From Candidatus Saganbacteria bacterium (GTDB lineage: Bacteria; Margulisbacteria; WOR-1; JAPLLA01): a DNA stretch of 32,412 nucleotides. Each line of letters opens with the position of its first letter. Position 1 is the first letter of the stretch. Shown here piece by piece: positions 13,631 through 21,744 of the stretch. Under the pieces are notes generated by a model. The model saw nothing but the letters and a program-made list of their open reading frames with translations. It did not search any database and was not told the origin of the DNA. The DNA lies in assembly GCA_026387795.1 (NCBI GenBank), contig JAPLLA010000035.1:14099-46510 (forward strand), written 5' to 3'. The position numbers and the translations under genes were made by a program.

Positions 13631-15538
13631 GCCCAATAGATACATGGTATATGTATCTACGCCAGCCATGATTCCTAATGAGTTAGCATAATAGTCCGCT
13701 ACCCCATAAGAAGAAAAATATCCTTCTTCCGATCCTTCTGGAGAATTATATCCAGCTTTTAACGCTTCACTGTGAGGCGCAATCGTCATTCCATCTTGAG
13801 TACTAACTGCCCATAAGTATGCCATGGATCTTACAATATCAGGAGTAAGCCCGGTTGCTCCCCAATCTACTTCCAAATCGGAAGGAGACATTCCCCCTAC
13901 ATGTTGCTGCGCAAGAACAATCGAACCATCTCCGCCACGAGCAGCCATTGCCCCTCTTATTCCATCAAAGCCCTGGCCAGTACTTCCTGGAAAGGTCTGA
14001 GAAGGTTCCACATTAATTCCACCTTCAGGCTTTGCCGTCACTCGTACCCAATCAGAAATACCGCCGAATTGATCGAAAACTTGTTGTAGAAATTCCATGC
14101 CATCTACGCTAGCCTCATAAAAACCCGGATAATCTGATGCCACAGCAGAAGCATATGCCCTAAAATAAGCAGGATTTATAGCCAAAGCTGTACATATTCC
14201 ATCAACTAAAGCTTGATCACATCCCCAACCCATTGATGGGAGAAAAAGTGTTTCTCCTCCAAAATTTATCAACTCACTCGGTCCAATTATAGAGATTAAA
14301 TCTGTTGCTGCTTGTTTATAATCAACACTCCCAGTCCAAATCCCTATTTGTTTTAGTCTTGCAGCCATCTTAAGCGCCATATAAACATCCATATCTGCAT
14401 CCGAAGCTGAATTTTCCGGTCCAACCGCATTGGTATTGAGTGCCATTTTCCCATCAGCGCCTATGACTACGTTCCAAGCACCAAGCCCATTCCCTAATTT
14501 TTGCATCTCCTGATATCCGAGAAGAAGTTGATTGAAAGAAACTTGCAAGTCTACTGCTTTCTGGAAATCCCCGCCTTCAAGCGTACCAAAAGTAGCAAGC
14601 ATCAGCGCTGTACCTGCAGATCCTTTCATCCCGTAACTAACTCCTTCGGAAGTCATATTGCCTGACACAGGATCCATGACCACTAAGCCATCTTGCCCTT
14701 GTGAATCAACAAAATGAGTTAAATAATTAGCCGCATATGTGCTGTCCCAAACTTGCGGCAGGGCTTGCAGCCAAAAAGGAAGATCCGCCTGCAAATAATC
14801 AGGAACAACTGCAACCGGAGGAGTGTAACCTGCTGGAACAGTTGAAACTGTACCAGCATCTACTTCAGCAGCAGCATCAGCTGCATCAGCAGCATCTAAA
14901 GGAGGAACAACTGCATCGCCTTCTGCATCAACAGGAGGAGTTATAGCATCTGCCTCCACATCTGCTGGAGGAACTACTGCGTCTGCTTCTGCGTCTGGGG
15001 GAACAATTCCATCCCCCTCTACATCAGCAGGAGGAACAGGAATGTCTTCAGTACCAACCTCAGCCTCTTCGCTATCGTTTGGAGGAACAGGAATGTCTTC
15101 AGTACCAACCTCAGCCTCTTCGCTATCGTTTGGAGGAACAGGAATGTCTCCTGCACTGGCTTCGTCACCTTCTACATCGTTTGGAGGAACAGGAATATCT
15201 CCTGCACTGGCTTCGTCACCTTCTACGTCTTTTGGAGGAACAGGAACATCTACACCCTCTAAAACATCCAGAACATCAATCGGTGGTTTTGGAACATCAA
15301 TAGTTGGAATATCAAAAGAAGTTGTTTCAGAAGTAGCATCTGCATCATTCTGATTAGCCATTGAAACTGTACCGCCACCACATGCACCTGCACCCAATAA
15401 TGTAAGCATCAAACAAAGCTTTAAAACCCATCCTCCTCTAACGGGATGAGGAGCACTTCCACCTTGCCCTCCTGCTGGAGCTGCAACTTTTCTATCAAAA
15501 ACACGACTCACGCTTCCCAAAAAACCTAATGCTACCAT
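13625..15538 (-). CDS. GH8-family lipoprotein with an acidic Pro-rich repeat linker
   Basis: This 637-residue protein has an unusually long N-terminal region, then a hydrophobic stretch ending in LLGAGAC with a probable lipid-modified Cys53. A low-complexity linker (about 80-235) follows, with a 17-residue repeat (DIPVPPNDSEEAEVGTE and variants) and then VPPADVEADA-type units. The catalytic domain covers about 250-637. MTSEGVSYGM (Glu298, proposed acid) and SASDADMDVYMAL (Asp380/Asp382) match the glycoside hydrolase family 8 signatures of bacterial endoglucanases and BcsZ-like enzymes, so a beta-1,4-glucan, xylan or chitosan substrate is likely. Gly follows the lipid-modified Cys, so no inner-membrane retention signal is seen; a surface or outer-membrane location is plausible. 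The start is supported by AGGGGG upstream of the ATG at 15538. It ends convergently with the response regulator. Confidence 0.82.
   Translation of the reverse strand: MVALGFLGSVSRVFDRKVAAPAGGQGGSAPHPVRGGWVLKLCLMLTLLGAGACGGGTVSMANQNDADATSETTSFDIPTIDVPKPPIDVLDVLEGVDVPVPPKDVEGDEASAGDIPVPPNDVEGDEASAGDIPVPPNDSEEAEVGTEDIPVPPNDSEEAEVGTEDIPVPPADVEGDGIVPPDAEADAVVPPADVEADAITPPVDAEGDAVVPPLDAADAADAAAEVDAGTVSTVPAGYTPPVAVVPDYLQADLPFWLQALPQVWDSTYAANYLTHFVDSQGQDGLVVMDPVSGNMTSEGVSYGMKGSAGTALMLATFGTLEGGDFQKAVDLQVSFNQLLLGYQEMQKLGNGLGAWNVVIGADGKMALNTNAVGPENSASDADMDVYMALKMAARLKQIGIWTGSVDYKQAATDLISIIGPSELINFGGETLFLPSMGWGCDQALVDGICTALAINPAYFRAYASAVASDYPGFYEASVDGMEFLQQVFDQFGGISDWVRVTAKPEGGINVEPSQTFPGSTGQGFDGIRGAMAARGGDGSIVLAQQHVGGMSPSDLEVDWGATGLTPDIVRSMAYLWAVSTQDGMTIAPHSEALKAGYNSPEGSEEGYFSSYGVADYYANSLGIMAGVDTYTMYLLGL
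15030..15246. repeat. 51-bp in-frame tandem repeats in the GH8 gene
   Basis: GGAGGAACAGG recurs at 15030, 15081, 15132, 15183 and 15234, an exact 51-bp period (17 codons). The first two units are identical and the next two are nearly identical to each other but differ from the first pair, an A-A-B-B pattern suggesting recent pairwise duplication. The repeats encode the extracytoplasmic linker. Confidence 0.9.
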
Positions 15539-15646
15539 TTTAATACCCCCTAAAAGATGATTTTATCTTCCTATAGTATTCTCGATGGTTTAAGCAGGAA
15601 ATTTCACTAAATCAAAATTATTTTTGGGAAGTTTTGAAACAAAAAA

Positions 15647-16486
15647 TTACTCTCTTGGGGAGGAAGAAGAAGGAGAGGAAATCAATTCTTCAATCTTGGG
15701 CAAGGCAGCAAGCGCAGCTTCTTCACCGGCCTTAATTAAACGCTCCGCATAGCGCAGATCAAGATGGGAAATATCCTCATCAATATGCGGCTCAATCAAG
15801 ACATCTGCTCCCTTACGATTCTCTGTACTTAAACCATGTAGCATTAAATCCACCGCCCTTCCCACCAAATGCACCATGTCTTCAGGAAACTTTTCGAGCT
15901 GTCGGAAAGGAACAGGATCTACTGCAATTACAACTTCCGCGCCCATCTTTTTTACTTCATTAACCGGAAGATTATTAAAAATACCGCCGTCTACAAGTAA
16001 CCTGCCTTCAATTTCCACTGGAGCAAAAAGTCCGGGAAAAGTAGCACTGGCACACACTGCGCGTGGAACATTTCCTTCTTTAAGTACAATCGAAACCCCT
16101 TCTTTTATATCCGTAGCTATAATCCGGATCGGAATTTTCATATCTGCAAAATTTTTGTCCCCAATCCTTTTAATAATAAAACGGCGCAATCCTTCCAAGC
16201 CAAAAGCAGCATGCTTGGAAAAAGAGAGGTATAAAACCCTGTTCCAGCCAGTATGTTTGGAAACCCGCTCCATTTGATGGGGAGACATACCACCAGCATA
16301 AAGAACACCCATGAGGCTCCCTGAACTGGTGGCTGCAATATAATCGATGGGAATATTGTTTTTGTGGAGGACTTTAAGAACACCAATATGGGAGAGCCCG
16401 CGCGCCACCCCACCCCCCAAAACCAACCCCACTTTGGGACGCACTCCAAAAACCCGCTTTAAAAATTTAAAAACTGGCGCGGCCAT
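15647..16486 (-). CDS. Patatin-like phospholipase (RssA-like)
   Basis: This 279-residue protein has the patatin signature: oxyanion-hole loop LVLGGGVARGLSHIG (residues 21-35), a nucleophile elbow at ATSSGSLMG with Ser54, and the dyad Asp166 in RLLVDGGIFNN. The elbow reads A-T-S-S-G, so the first Gly of the usual GxSxG is Ala; many functional relatives tolerate this. Such enzymes are lipid acyl hydrolases, usually cytoplasmic or membrane-associated, and bacterial RssA-type members have uncertain physiological substrates. The N-terminal basic stretch (FKFLKRVFGVRPK) may bind membranes. The C-terminus is a Ser-rich tail (SSPSSSSPRE). It starts 3 nt after the serA stop, so it belongs to the serC-like/serA transcription unit, although its function seems unrelated. 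Confidence 0.9.
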   Translation of the reverse strand: MAAPVFKFLKRVFGVRPKVGLVLGGGVARGLSHIGVLKVLHKNNIPIDYIAATSSGSLMGVLYAGGMSPHQMERVSKHTGWNRVLYLSFSKHAAFGLEGLRRFIIKRIGDKNFADMKIPIRIIATDIKEGVSIVLKEGNVPRAVCASATFPGLFAPVEIEGRLLVDGGIFNNLPVNEVKKMGAEVVIAVDPVPFRQLEKFPEDMVHLVGRAVDLMLHGLSTENRKGADVLIEPHIDEDISHLDLRYAERLIKAGEEAALAALPKIEELISSPSSSSPRE

Positions 16487-16489
16487 TAG

Positions 16490-18070
16490 CTACACCTTTA
16501 CTAATTTTGCGGCATGGATCGATTCGACTTTTTCCAGCTCCGCTAAGGTTTTGGCTGGAACTTCACTGTCCACGTTGATAACCATGACCGCTTTTTCACC
16601 AATTTTTACTCTGCCAACATCCATACCTGCAATATTAATATTATGTTTACCCAGTAACGTACCAACCAGACCAATTACTCCGGGCTGGTCTATGTTTGAA
16701 AGGATCAACAAGTATCCGGAAGGGACAGCATCTACCTTTAACCCATCAATAGAAACCAGTCTGTCTCCGATTGAACCAAACATAGAGCCACCGACTTCTT
16801 TTTCCCCTTTATCTGTAGTGAGCCGAACTGAAATAAGGTTTGCAAAATCTCCTACTTCCGTATTTTTTGATTCTACCACTTCCACCGCTCTTTCTTTTGC
16901 AATCAGCGGCGCATTTACAAAATTTACAGACTCCGGAAGAATCGCATCAAAGATCCCTTTTAAAACCGCAGTAGTAAGCGGGCTTACATCTTTTTCCGCA
17001 ACTTCCCCTACATAGCTGATCCTGATTTTTCTGATTGCCCCTTCTACCAGCTGGGAAGCAAGGCGTCCCATTTTTTCTGCCAACCCAAGATAAGGCTGCA
17101 CTGGTTTTACAATTTCCGGACGCATAGAAGGAATATTAACCGCAGACCTTGCGGTCCTGCCGTTTAACACATCTATAATCTGCTCAATAACATCAATGGC
17201 AACATTGACCTGTGCTTCAACAGTAGAAGCCCCAAGATGCGGACAACAAACCACCTGGTCTAACTCAATTAAGGCTTTGTTTTCCGGCGGTTCTTTTTCC
17301 CAAACGTCAATTGCAGCACCTGCAACTTTTCCCGACTTAATCGCTTCTGCCAAGTCATTCTCGTTAATCAGTCCGCCACGGGCAACATTTACAATCCTTA
17401 CTCCGTCTTTCATCTTTGCAATCAGTTCTTTATTGATCATCCCCATCGTTTCTTTGGTTTTGGGAACGTGGAGTGTAATAATATCTGCTTCGGAAATAAT
17501 CCGGCTCAAATCTAACAACTCAACCCCCAGTTTTTCCGCGTATTCTTTGGTTGCAAAAGGATCAGAACCAATCACTTTCATCCCCATTGCTACTCCATAA
17601 GAAGCCACACGGCCCCCAATTTTCCCTAAACCGATCACACCCAGGGTCTTGCCTAAAACCTCGATCCCCTTAAATCTGGAACGCTCCCACTCCCCTTTTT
17701 TCATTGAAGCATGAGCTTGAGGGATGCTTCTGACCATAGCCAAAATCATGGCCAAAGTCTGCTCTGCTGCTGCCACAGTATTTCCTTCAGGTGAATTAAC
17801 TACAATAATCCCGCGTTTAGTTGCTGCCGCAAGATCAACATTGTCCACCCCCACCCCGGCACGTCCAACGATCTTCAATTTTTTTGCGGCTTCAATCACC
17901 CGAGCAGTAACTTTGGTTTCACTGCGAATCACCAGACCATCATAGTCGCCGATGATTGAAACAAGCTCGTCTTCCGAAAGTCCGGTCTTTAAATCCGCCT
18001 GAAACCCGGCTTTTGCTAGAAGATCTAATCCTTGCTTGGACACTTTGTCTGAAGCCAGTACTTTAAACAT
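16490..18070 (-). CDS. serA: D-3-phosphoglycerate dehydrogenase, long form
   Basis: This 526-residue enzyme oxidises 3-phosphoglycerate to 3-phosphohydroxypyruvate with NAD, the first step of serine synthesis. Features seen in order are the substrate-domain motif [13 protein letters not shown], the NAD site [30 protein letters not shown] (substrate Arg), CCPHLGAST (catalytic His), then an allosteric substrate-binding domain (about 320-450) and a C-terminal ACT domain ([20 protein letters not shown]...AGMDVGR). This is the long type found in Bacillus, Mycobacterium and Cyanobacteria; the ACT domain suggests feedback by serine. The ATG at 18070 lies 1 nt after the stop of the aminotransferase gene, giving tight coupling of consecutive steps. 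Confidence 0.96.
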   Translation of the reverse strand: MFKVLASDKVSKQGLDLLAKAGFQADLKTGLSEDELVSIIGDYDGLVIRSETKVTARVIEAAKKLKIVGRAGVGVDNVDLAAATKRGIIVVNSPEGNTVAAAEQTLAMILAMVRSIPQAHASMKKGEWERSRFKGIEVLGKTLGVIGLGKIGGRVASYGVAMGMKVIGSDPFATKEYAEKLGVELLDLSRIISEADIITLHVPKTKETMGMINKELIAKMKDGVRIVNVARGGLINENDLAEAIKSGKVAGAAIDVWEKEPPENKALIELDQVVCCPHLGASTVEAQVNVAIDVIEQIIDVLNGRTARSAVNIPSMRPEIVKPVQPYLGLAEKMGRLASQLVEGAIRKIRISYVGEVAEKDVSPLTTAVLKGIFDAILPESVNFVNAPLIAKERAVEVVESKNTEVGDFANLISVRLTTDKGEKEVGGSMFGSIGDRLVSIDGLKVDAVPSGYLLILSNIDQPGVIGLVGTLLGKHNINIAGMDVGRVKIGEKAVMVINVDSEVPAKTLAELEKVESIHAAKLVKV

Positions 18071-18071
18071 A

Positions 18072-19190
18072 TTAAGCTACCCCCTCTGGGAACTTATACC
18101 CCATCCCTGCCAAAACTTTTTTAAGCGCATCGAGTGCAAATTTAAGATCGTCCATGGTGACTCCGCCCATATGTCCAATCCTAAAAATTTTGCCATTCAG
18201 CTCACCTTGGCCTCCAGCTACCACAACATTGTATTTACTCTTTAACTCTTTGCGCATTGCTTCTGGATCGATCCCCTCAGGCGGCCAAATTGCAGTAACA
18301 GACATGGAAGCAGCCTTGTCTTCTGCCATAAGTTTGAGTCCCCATTTTCTAATCTCTGAGCGGACAAAGCTTGCCATAGCAGCATGGCGCTTGTAACCGT
18401 TTTCTATTCCTTCTGCAAGGATTAAACGGAGGGCTGCTTGCAGGGCATAAATTAATGATACTGGAGTAGTAGTAGGCGTTTGTTTTTTTTCGTCAAATTT
18501 CTTAAATTGCTTAAAATCAAAATAATATTTTGGGCATTTCGACTTCTCATAAAGCGGCCAAACCCTGGGGCCAACTGACACAAACGCCAGTCCAGGAGGG
18601 ATCATGTACGCTTTTTGGGAACCGGAAATAACAATATCCAGTCCCCATTCATCTACTTTCATAGGAGCAGTCAACATCCCGGAAATAGAATCAACAATAG
18701 AAATAGCATGGCTTTTTGCCACAATCTCTCCGATTTCTTTTACGGGGTTTAACGCTCCGGTTGAAGTTTCGTTTTGCTGGAACAATACTGCTTTGATTTC
18801 TTTGTTTTTATCCGCATCCAAGGCAGCAGCAACCTCTTTTGGATCAATTACTTGTCCTGGTGCTTTTTTGATCTCCTGCACCACTATGCCATAGGCCTTG
18901 GCCATTTCCCCCCACCGTTTTCCAAAATCTCCAATGTTACAAAGGAGTATTTTGTCACCTGGAGAGAGGGTGTTGACAATTGCAGCTTCCATGCCGCCTG
19001 TACCTGAAGATGGAATAATAAAAACCGGATTTTTGGTATGGTAAATTTGTTTGAGGCCGTCTTGAACTTCTCCGAAGATTTTAGTGAAATCCGAGGAACG
19101 GTGACCGATCATTTGCTGTGCTTCAGCTTGTCTTACGCTATCTGGAACTGGTGTGGGCCCAGGAATCAATAAATATTGTTTGGACTCCAT
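18072..19190 (-). CDS. Class V aminotransferase, probable serine-pathway transaminase
   Basis: This 372-residue PLP enzyme is of the alanine-glyoxylate/serine-glyoxylate/serine-pyruvate aminotransferase type. LLIPGPTPVPDSV at the N-terminus, SSGTGGMEAAI, DSISGMLTAP and the PLP-lysine motif SGSQKAYMIPPGL (Lys193) are clear. Because it is directly coupled to serA (1-nt gap), it most likely turns 3-phosphohydroxypyruvate into phosphoserine in place of the classical SerC, as proposed for similar gene pairs in cyanobacteria, Thermotoga and methanogens. A role with glyoxylate cannot be excluded. No phosphoserine phosphatase is encoded nearby. The ATG at 19190 is preceded by AGGGGGAAAG. The upstream gap to the ribosomal block holds repeated TAGTA words and may contain the promoter, but no convincing boxes were found. 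Confidence 0.85.
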   Translation of the reverse strand: MESKQYLLIPGPTPVPDSVRQAEAQQMIGHRSSDFTKIFGEVQDGLKQIYHTKNPVFIIPSSGTGGMEAAIVNTLSPGDKILLCNIGDFGKRWGEMAKAYGIVVQEIKKAPGQVIDPKEVAAALDADKNKEIKAVLFQQNETSTGALNPVKEIGEIVAKSHAISIVDSISGMLTAPMKVDEWGLDIVISGSQKAYMIPPGLAFVSVGPRVWPLYEKSKCPKYYFDFKQFKKFDEKKQTPTTTPVSLIYALQAALRLILAEGIENGYKRHAAMASFVRSEIRKWGLKLMAEDKAASMSVTAIWPPEGIDPEAMRKELKSKYNVVVAGGQGELNGKIFRIGHMGGVTMDDLKFALDALKKVLAGMGYKFPEGVA

Positions 19191-19210
19191 ATACTTTCCC
19201 CCTTTTAATA

Positions 19211-19251
19211 TAACTAACTACTAAACACTAAGTACTAACTACTAAGTACTT
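19211..19251. repeat. TAGTA/ACTAA word repeats between the ribosomal block and the aminotransferase
   Basis: Within 41 bp the words TAACTA, ACTAAACACTAAGTACTAAC and ACTAAGTACT repeat. AAGTACT (19230-19236) and AGTACTT (19245-19251) can form a 7-bp stem with an 8-nt loop. On the minus strand this lies in the gap after the BCAM0308-like gene. No T-run follows in that direction, so a terminator is doubtful. Confidence 0.6.
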
Positions 19252-19269
19252 TTTATCTCCCTCCTTTCC

Positions 19270-19611
19270 CTAGTCTCTCTGCCAGAGCACTTCCACATAT
19301 TTATCGTCTGCACTAAATTTATATTCGTGCTGGCCTTTGTAAGCCGCAGATAAAGACTTGCCAATGTGCAGCGCCAAGTTGTGGTCCGAAGTTTCGACTT
19401 CGATCCCATTTTTAACCTTTTCTATTCGAGTAACTTTATGCTCAGGGTTTTTTGCTGTGGCTAAATCACCTTGATGCTTAATCAAATTAACCAGTTCGTC
19501 ACCATGATCAAGCAAAAACCCTCCGGAAAGTTTCACTAATCCGCCTTGCTCAACCTTCTTGGGTTTTCTAAAACCCTCATAATGCCTATCGCCTAAAGGT
19601 CCTCTATTCAT
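19270..19611 (-). CDS. BCAM0308-like small protein without its zinc ribbon
   Basis: This 113-residue protein resembles the C-terminal part of the BCAM0308 family, as I recall that family: KLSGGFLLDHGDELVNLIK, NPEHKVTRIEK, a central turn, then ALHIGKSLSAAYKGQHEYKFS..DKYVEVLW. Family members normally begin with one or two CxxC pairs; here there is no cysteine at all and the N-terminus is a short basic segment (MNRGPLGDRHYEGFRKPKK). The fold has been likened to part of the ribosome-associated NMD3 proteins, and the position directly after rpsI (4-nt gap, AGAGG before the ATG) makes a ribosome-linked role attractive, but this is inference. It is the last gene of the ribosomal transcription unit. 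Confidence 0.65.
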   Translation of the reverse strand: MNRGPLGDRHYEGFRKPKKVEQGGLVKLSGGFLLDHGDELVNLIKHQGDLATAKNPEHKVTRIEKVKNGIEVETSDHNLALHIGKSLSAAYKGQHEYKFSADDKYVEVLWQRD

Positions 19612-19614
19612 AAA

Positions 19615-20133
19615 TTACCTCTTAGAATACTGGAAGCTCTTACGGGCTTTTTTGTGTCCGTATTTCTTTCTTTCTTTCATCCTAGGATCCCGTGTTAAAA
19701 GCCCTGCCTGGCGTAAAACCTTCTTCCAATCAGGGTTAATCACAACCAGGGCGCGGGCGATCCCCATTCTAACTGCATCTGCTTGTCCCGGGATCCCTCC
19801 CCCCCGGAGTACGGCTACTATATCATACTTATCTCTAACATTAACTGTTTCCAACGGTCTGGTAACTGTGGTTATAAGCACATATCTGCCGCACAAATAA
19901 TCTTTCACATCTTTACCGTTTAAAGTAATCCTGCCTTCTCCCCGATAGATTTTTACTTGAGCAATTGCGGTTTTTCTTCTTCCTGTGGCAATCGCCAGTG
20001 CGGCAGGCCGCCCGCTCTTTTTTTTCGCTGTTGCAGTTTTTGGCTCATATACTTCCAGTTGCGGCTGGGAAGCTGCTTCTTCTGCCTTAACCGTTTTTTT
20101 TCTTGGCTTTTTATCTTTTACATCATTCTCCAT
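19615..20133 (-). CDS. rpsI: 30S ribosomal protein S9 (uS9) with N-terminal extension
   Basis: The C-terminal 130 residues are a normal S9: ATGRRKTAIAQVKIYRGEGRITLNG, the TVNVRDKYDIVAVLRGGG region, GIARALV and the invariant basic tail ending SKR, which reaches the P-site tRNA in the ribosome. Before it lies a charged, low-complexity extension of about 48 residues (MENDVKDKKPRKKTVKAEE...), making 172 residues in all. The ATG at 20133 has a GGGGGAA ribosome-binding site, so the extension is probably translated. The gene follows rplM (22-nt gap), the usual S9/L13 pairing. Confidence 0.96.
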   Translation of the reverse strand: MENDVKDKKPRKKTVKAEEAASQPQLEVYEPKTATAKKKSGRPAALAIATGRRKTAIAQVKIYRGEGRITLNGKDVKDYLCGRYVLITTVTRPLETVNVRDKYDIVAVLRGGGIPGQADAVRMGIARALVVINPDWKKVLRQAGLLTRDPRMKERKKYGHKKARKSFQYSKR

Positions 20134-20155
20134 TTGCGTTCCCCCTTCAATATTT

Positions 20156-20593
20156 TTATAATTCCAATTTTAACGGGGCCTGTGCTTTTTGAGGAAAATC
20201 TTCCCCGGCATAAATCTTCAACTTCTTAATCATTTGGGATCCTAATCTCCCTTTTGGCAGCATCCCCCATACGGCTTCTTCAATAATGCGGCAAGGATTG
20301 GTTTTAATTAAAACATCAAAACTAAAGGTCTTGTCCCCTCCCGGATAACCAGAATGCCTAAAATAGGTTTTTTGTTCTGCTTTTTTACCCGTAACCCTTA
20401 CTTTCCCGGCATTAACAATAATAACATAATCTCCAGTATCCACATGAGGAGTAAAAGTAGCCTTATCTTTTCCCCTTAAAATCCTGGCCACCGCAGTTGC
20501 CATTCGCCCCAGTACCTTATCGGTTGCATCTACCACATACCATTTTCTCTCAACAGTCTCTTTTTTAGCATTGTAAGTTACATTTCTTTTCAT
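20156..20593 (-). CDS. rplM: 50S ribosomal protein L13 (uL13)
   Basis: This 145-residue protein has [24 protein letters not shown], the [18 protein letters not shown] core and the [26 protein letters not shown]-terminal region of L13, an early-assembly protein on 23S rRNA. The ATG at 20593 is chosen over an in-frame one 6 codons upstream because GAGAGGAAG lies between them as a ribosome-binding site. The gene starts 1 nt after the truA stop and is paired with rpsI as in most bacteria. Confidence 0.97.
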   Translation of the reverse strand: MKRNVTYNAKKETVERKWYVVDATDKVLGRMATAVARILRGKDKATFTPHVDTGDYVIIVNAGKVRVTGKKAEQKTYFRHSGYPGGDKTFSFDVLIKTNPCRIIEEAVWGMLPKGRLGSQMIKKLKIYAGEDFPQKAQAPLKLEL

Positions 20594-20594
20594 T

Positions 20595-21386
20595 TTACTC
20601 TTCCTCTCCATAATAAACCCGGGTTAAACATAAGCCATGTGCAGGAAGGGTCGCTCCTGCCAGCTTACGCTTTTTTGCTTCCAATATCTCGGGGATTTTA
20701 CTTGCTTCTATCTTTCCCCTGCCAACTTCCAACATGGTTCCTGCAATTGTCCTGACCATATGATACAAAAAAGCATTGGCCCGAATTTTGAAATGCGTTA
20801 ATTCTGTTTCCCTTCCTCTTATACTGTCGCTCAAGTAATAATTCCCTTTTTCTTTGAAAACCTCAAAACTCAAAATTTCTCTTGTGAAACTCTTGGTTTC
20901 TTCGGTTACAGTACAAAAGGAAGAAAAATCATGGCTTCCCACAAAAAATCCCGCTGCTTTCTTCATTGCCTCAAAATCAAGCTTACCAAAAACACGGTAA
21001 ACAAACCTGCTCAAAGTAAAGGGGAAGTTTTCTCTTCCCGCAATGGTGTAAACATACTCCCTACTCTTTGCGCTATAGCGCGCATGAAAATCATCTGCTA
21101 CCCCCAACGTCTCTTTTATCCTAACATCCAAAGGGAGATAAGCATTGATTGCTCTTTTTAAATTTTCAAAGTCCTCTTTCCACCATGGAACACTGAAACT
21201 AATTACCTGACCTATTGCATGTACACCGCTATCCGTTCTTCCTGCTACGTTTATTCCAACCGGCTGCTTAAATATTTCAAAAAGCGCTTTTTCTATTTCC
21301 GCCTCAATGGTCCTTTGCCCCGGCTGTTTAACAAACCCACAGTACTCAGTACCATCGTATTCTAAAACCGCTTTAACACGCTGCAT
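20595..21386 (-). CDS. truA: tRNA pseudouridine(38-40) synthase
   Basis: This 263-residue protein isomerises uridines 38-40 in the tRNA anticodon stem. The catalytic Asp is in [16 protein letters not shown] (residues 50-65), and [16 protein letters not shown] and [19 protein letters not shown] are further TruA hallmarks. The length is normal. It sits between rplQ and rplM, as in Firmicutes and Cyanobacteria, with gaps of 3 and 1 nt, so it is expressed with the ribosome. Confidence 0.96.
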   Translation of the reverse strand: MQRVKAVLEYDGTEYCGFVKQPGQRTIEAEIEKALFEIFKQPVGINVAGRTDSGVHAIGQVISFSVPWWKEDFENLKRAINAYLPLDVRIKETLGVADDFHARYSAKSREYVYTIAGRENFPFTLSRFVYRVFGKLDFEAMKKAAGFFVGSHDFSSFCTVTEETKSFTREILSFEVFKEKGNYYLSDSIRGRETELTHFKIRANAFLYHMVRTIAGTMLEVGRGKIEASKIPEILEAKKRKLAGATLPAHGLCLTRVYYGEEE

Positions 21387-21389
21387 TGA

Positions 21390-21740
21390 CTACAAAATCT
21401 CAAGACAGACTAAAGGAGCCCCGTCCCCTCTCCTAAAACCGATCTTTGTGATCCTAGTATAACCACCCGGCCTGCCTTCCATCCGCTTCCCTGCCAATTC
21501 AAACACCTTTTTTAGCAGTGCCTTATCTCTGATAAAACGGCCTACTTTCCTACGGCTGGCAACATCGTCCCCTTTTGCCCAGGTAATAATCCTTTCCGCT
21601 AAACGCGCTGCTTCTTTGGCTCGAATCATAGACGTAACAATTTTTTCGTGATCAATTAAACTTTCAATCAATCCCTTTAAAATTGCTATCCTTTGGTCAT
21701 TTGGTTTAGAGAGTCTTTTATTTTTCTTACCGTGCCTCAT
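21390..21740 (-). CDS. rplQ: 50S ribosomal protein L17 (bL17)
   Basis: MRHGKKNKRLSKPNDQRIAIL is the standard L17 N-terminus; the 116 residues continue through the ILKGLIESLIDHEKIVTSM region to TRITKIGFRRGDGAPLVCLEIL. The ATG at 21740 is preferred to an upstream in-frame start (21776) because AGGAG lies just upstream and it removes an overlap with rpoA, leaving a 4-nt gap. L17 lies near the exit tunnel of the large subunit. Confidence 0.97.
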   Translation of the reverse strand: MRHGKKNKRLSKPNDQRIAILKGLIESLIDHEKIVTSMIRAKEAARLAERIITWAKGDDVASRRKVGRFIRDKALLKKVFELAGKRMEGRPGGYTRITKIGFRRGDGAPLVCLEIL

Positions 21741-21744
21741 CTTG

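Noticed and set aside
15030-15246. Regularly spaced repeats that could be taken for a CRISPR array
   Set aside because: The 51-bp units are directly tandem without unique spacers and are in frame with the GH8 lipoprotein linker.
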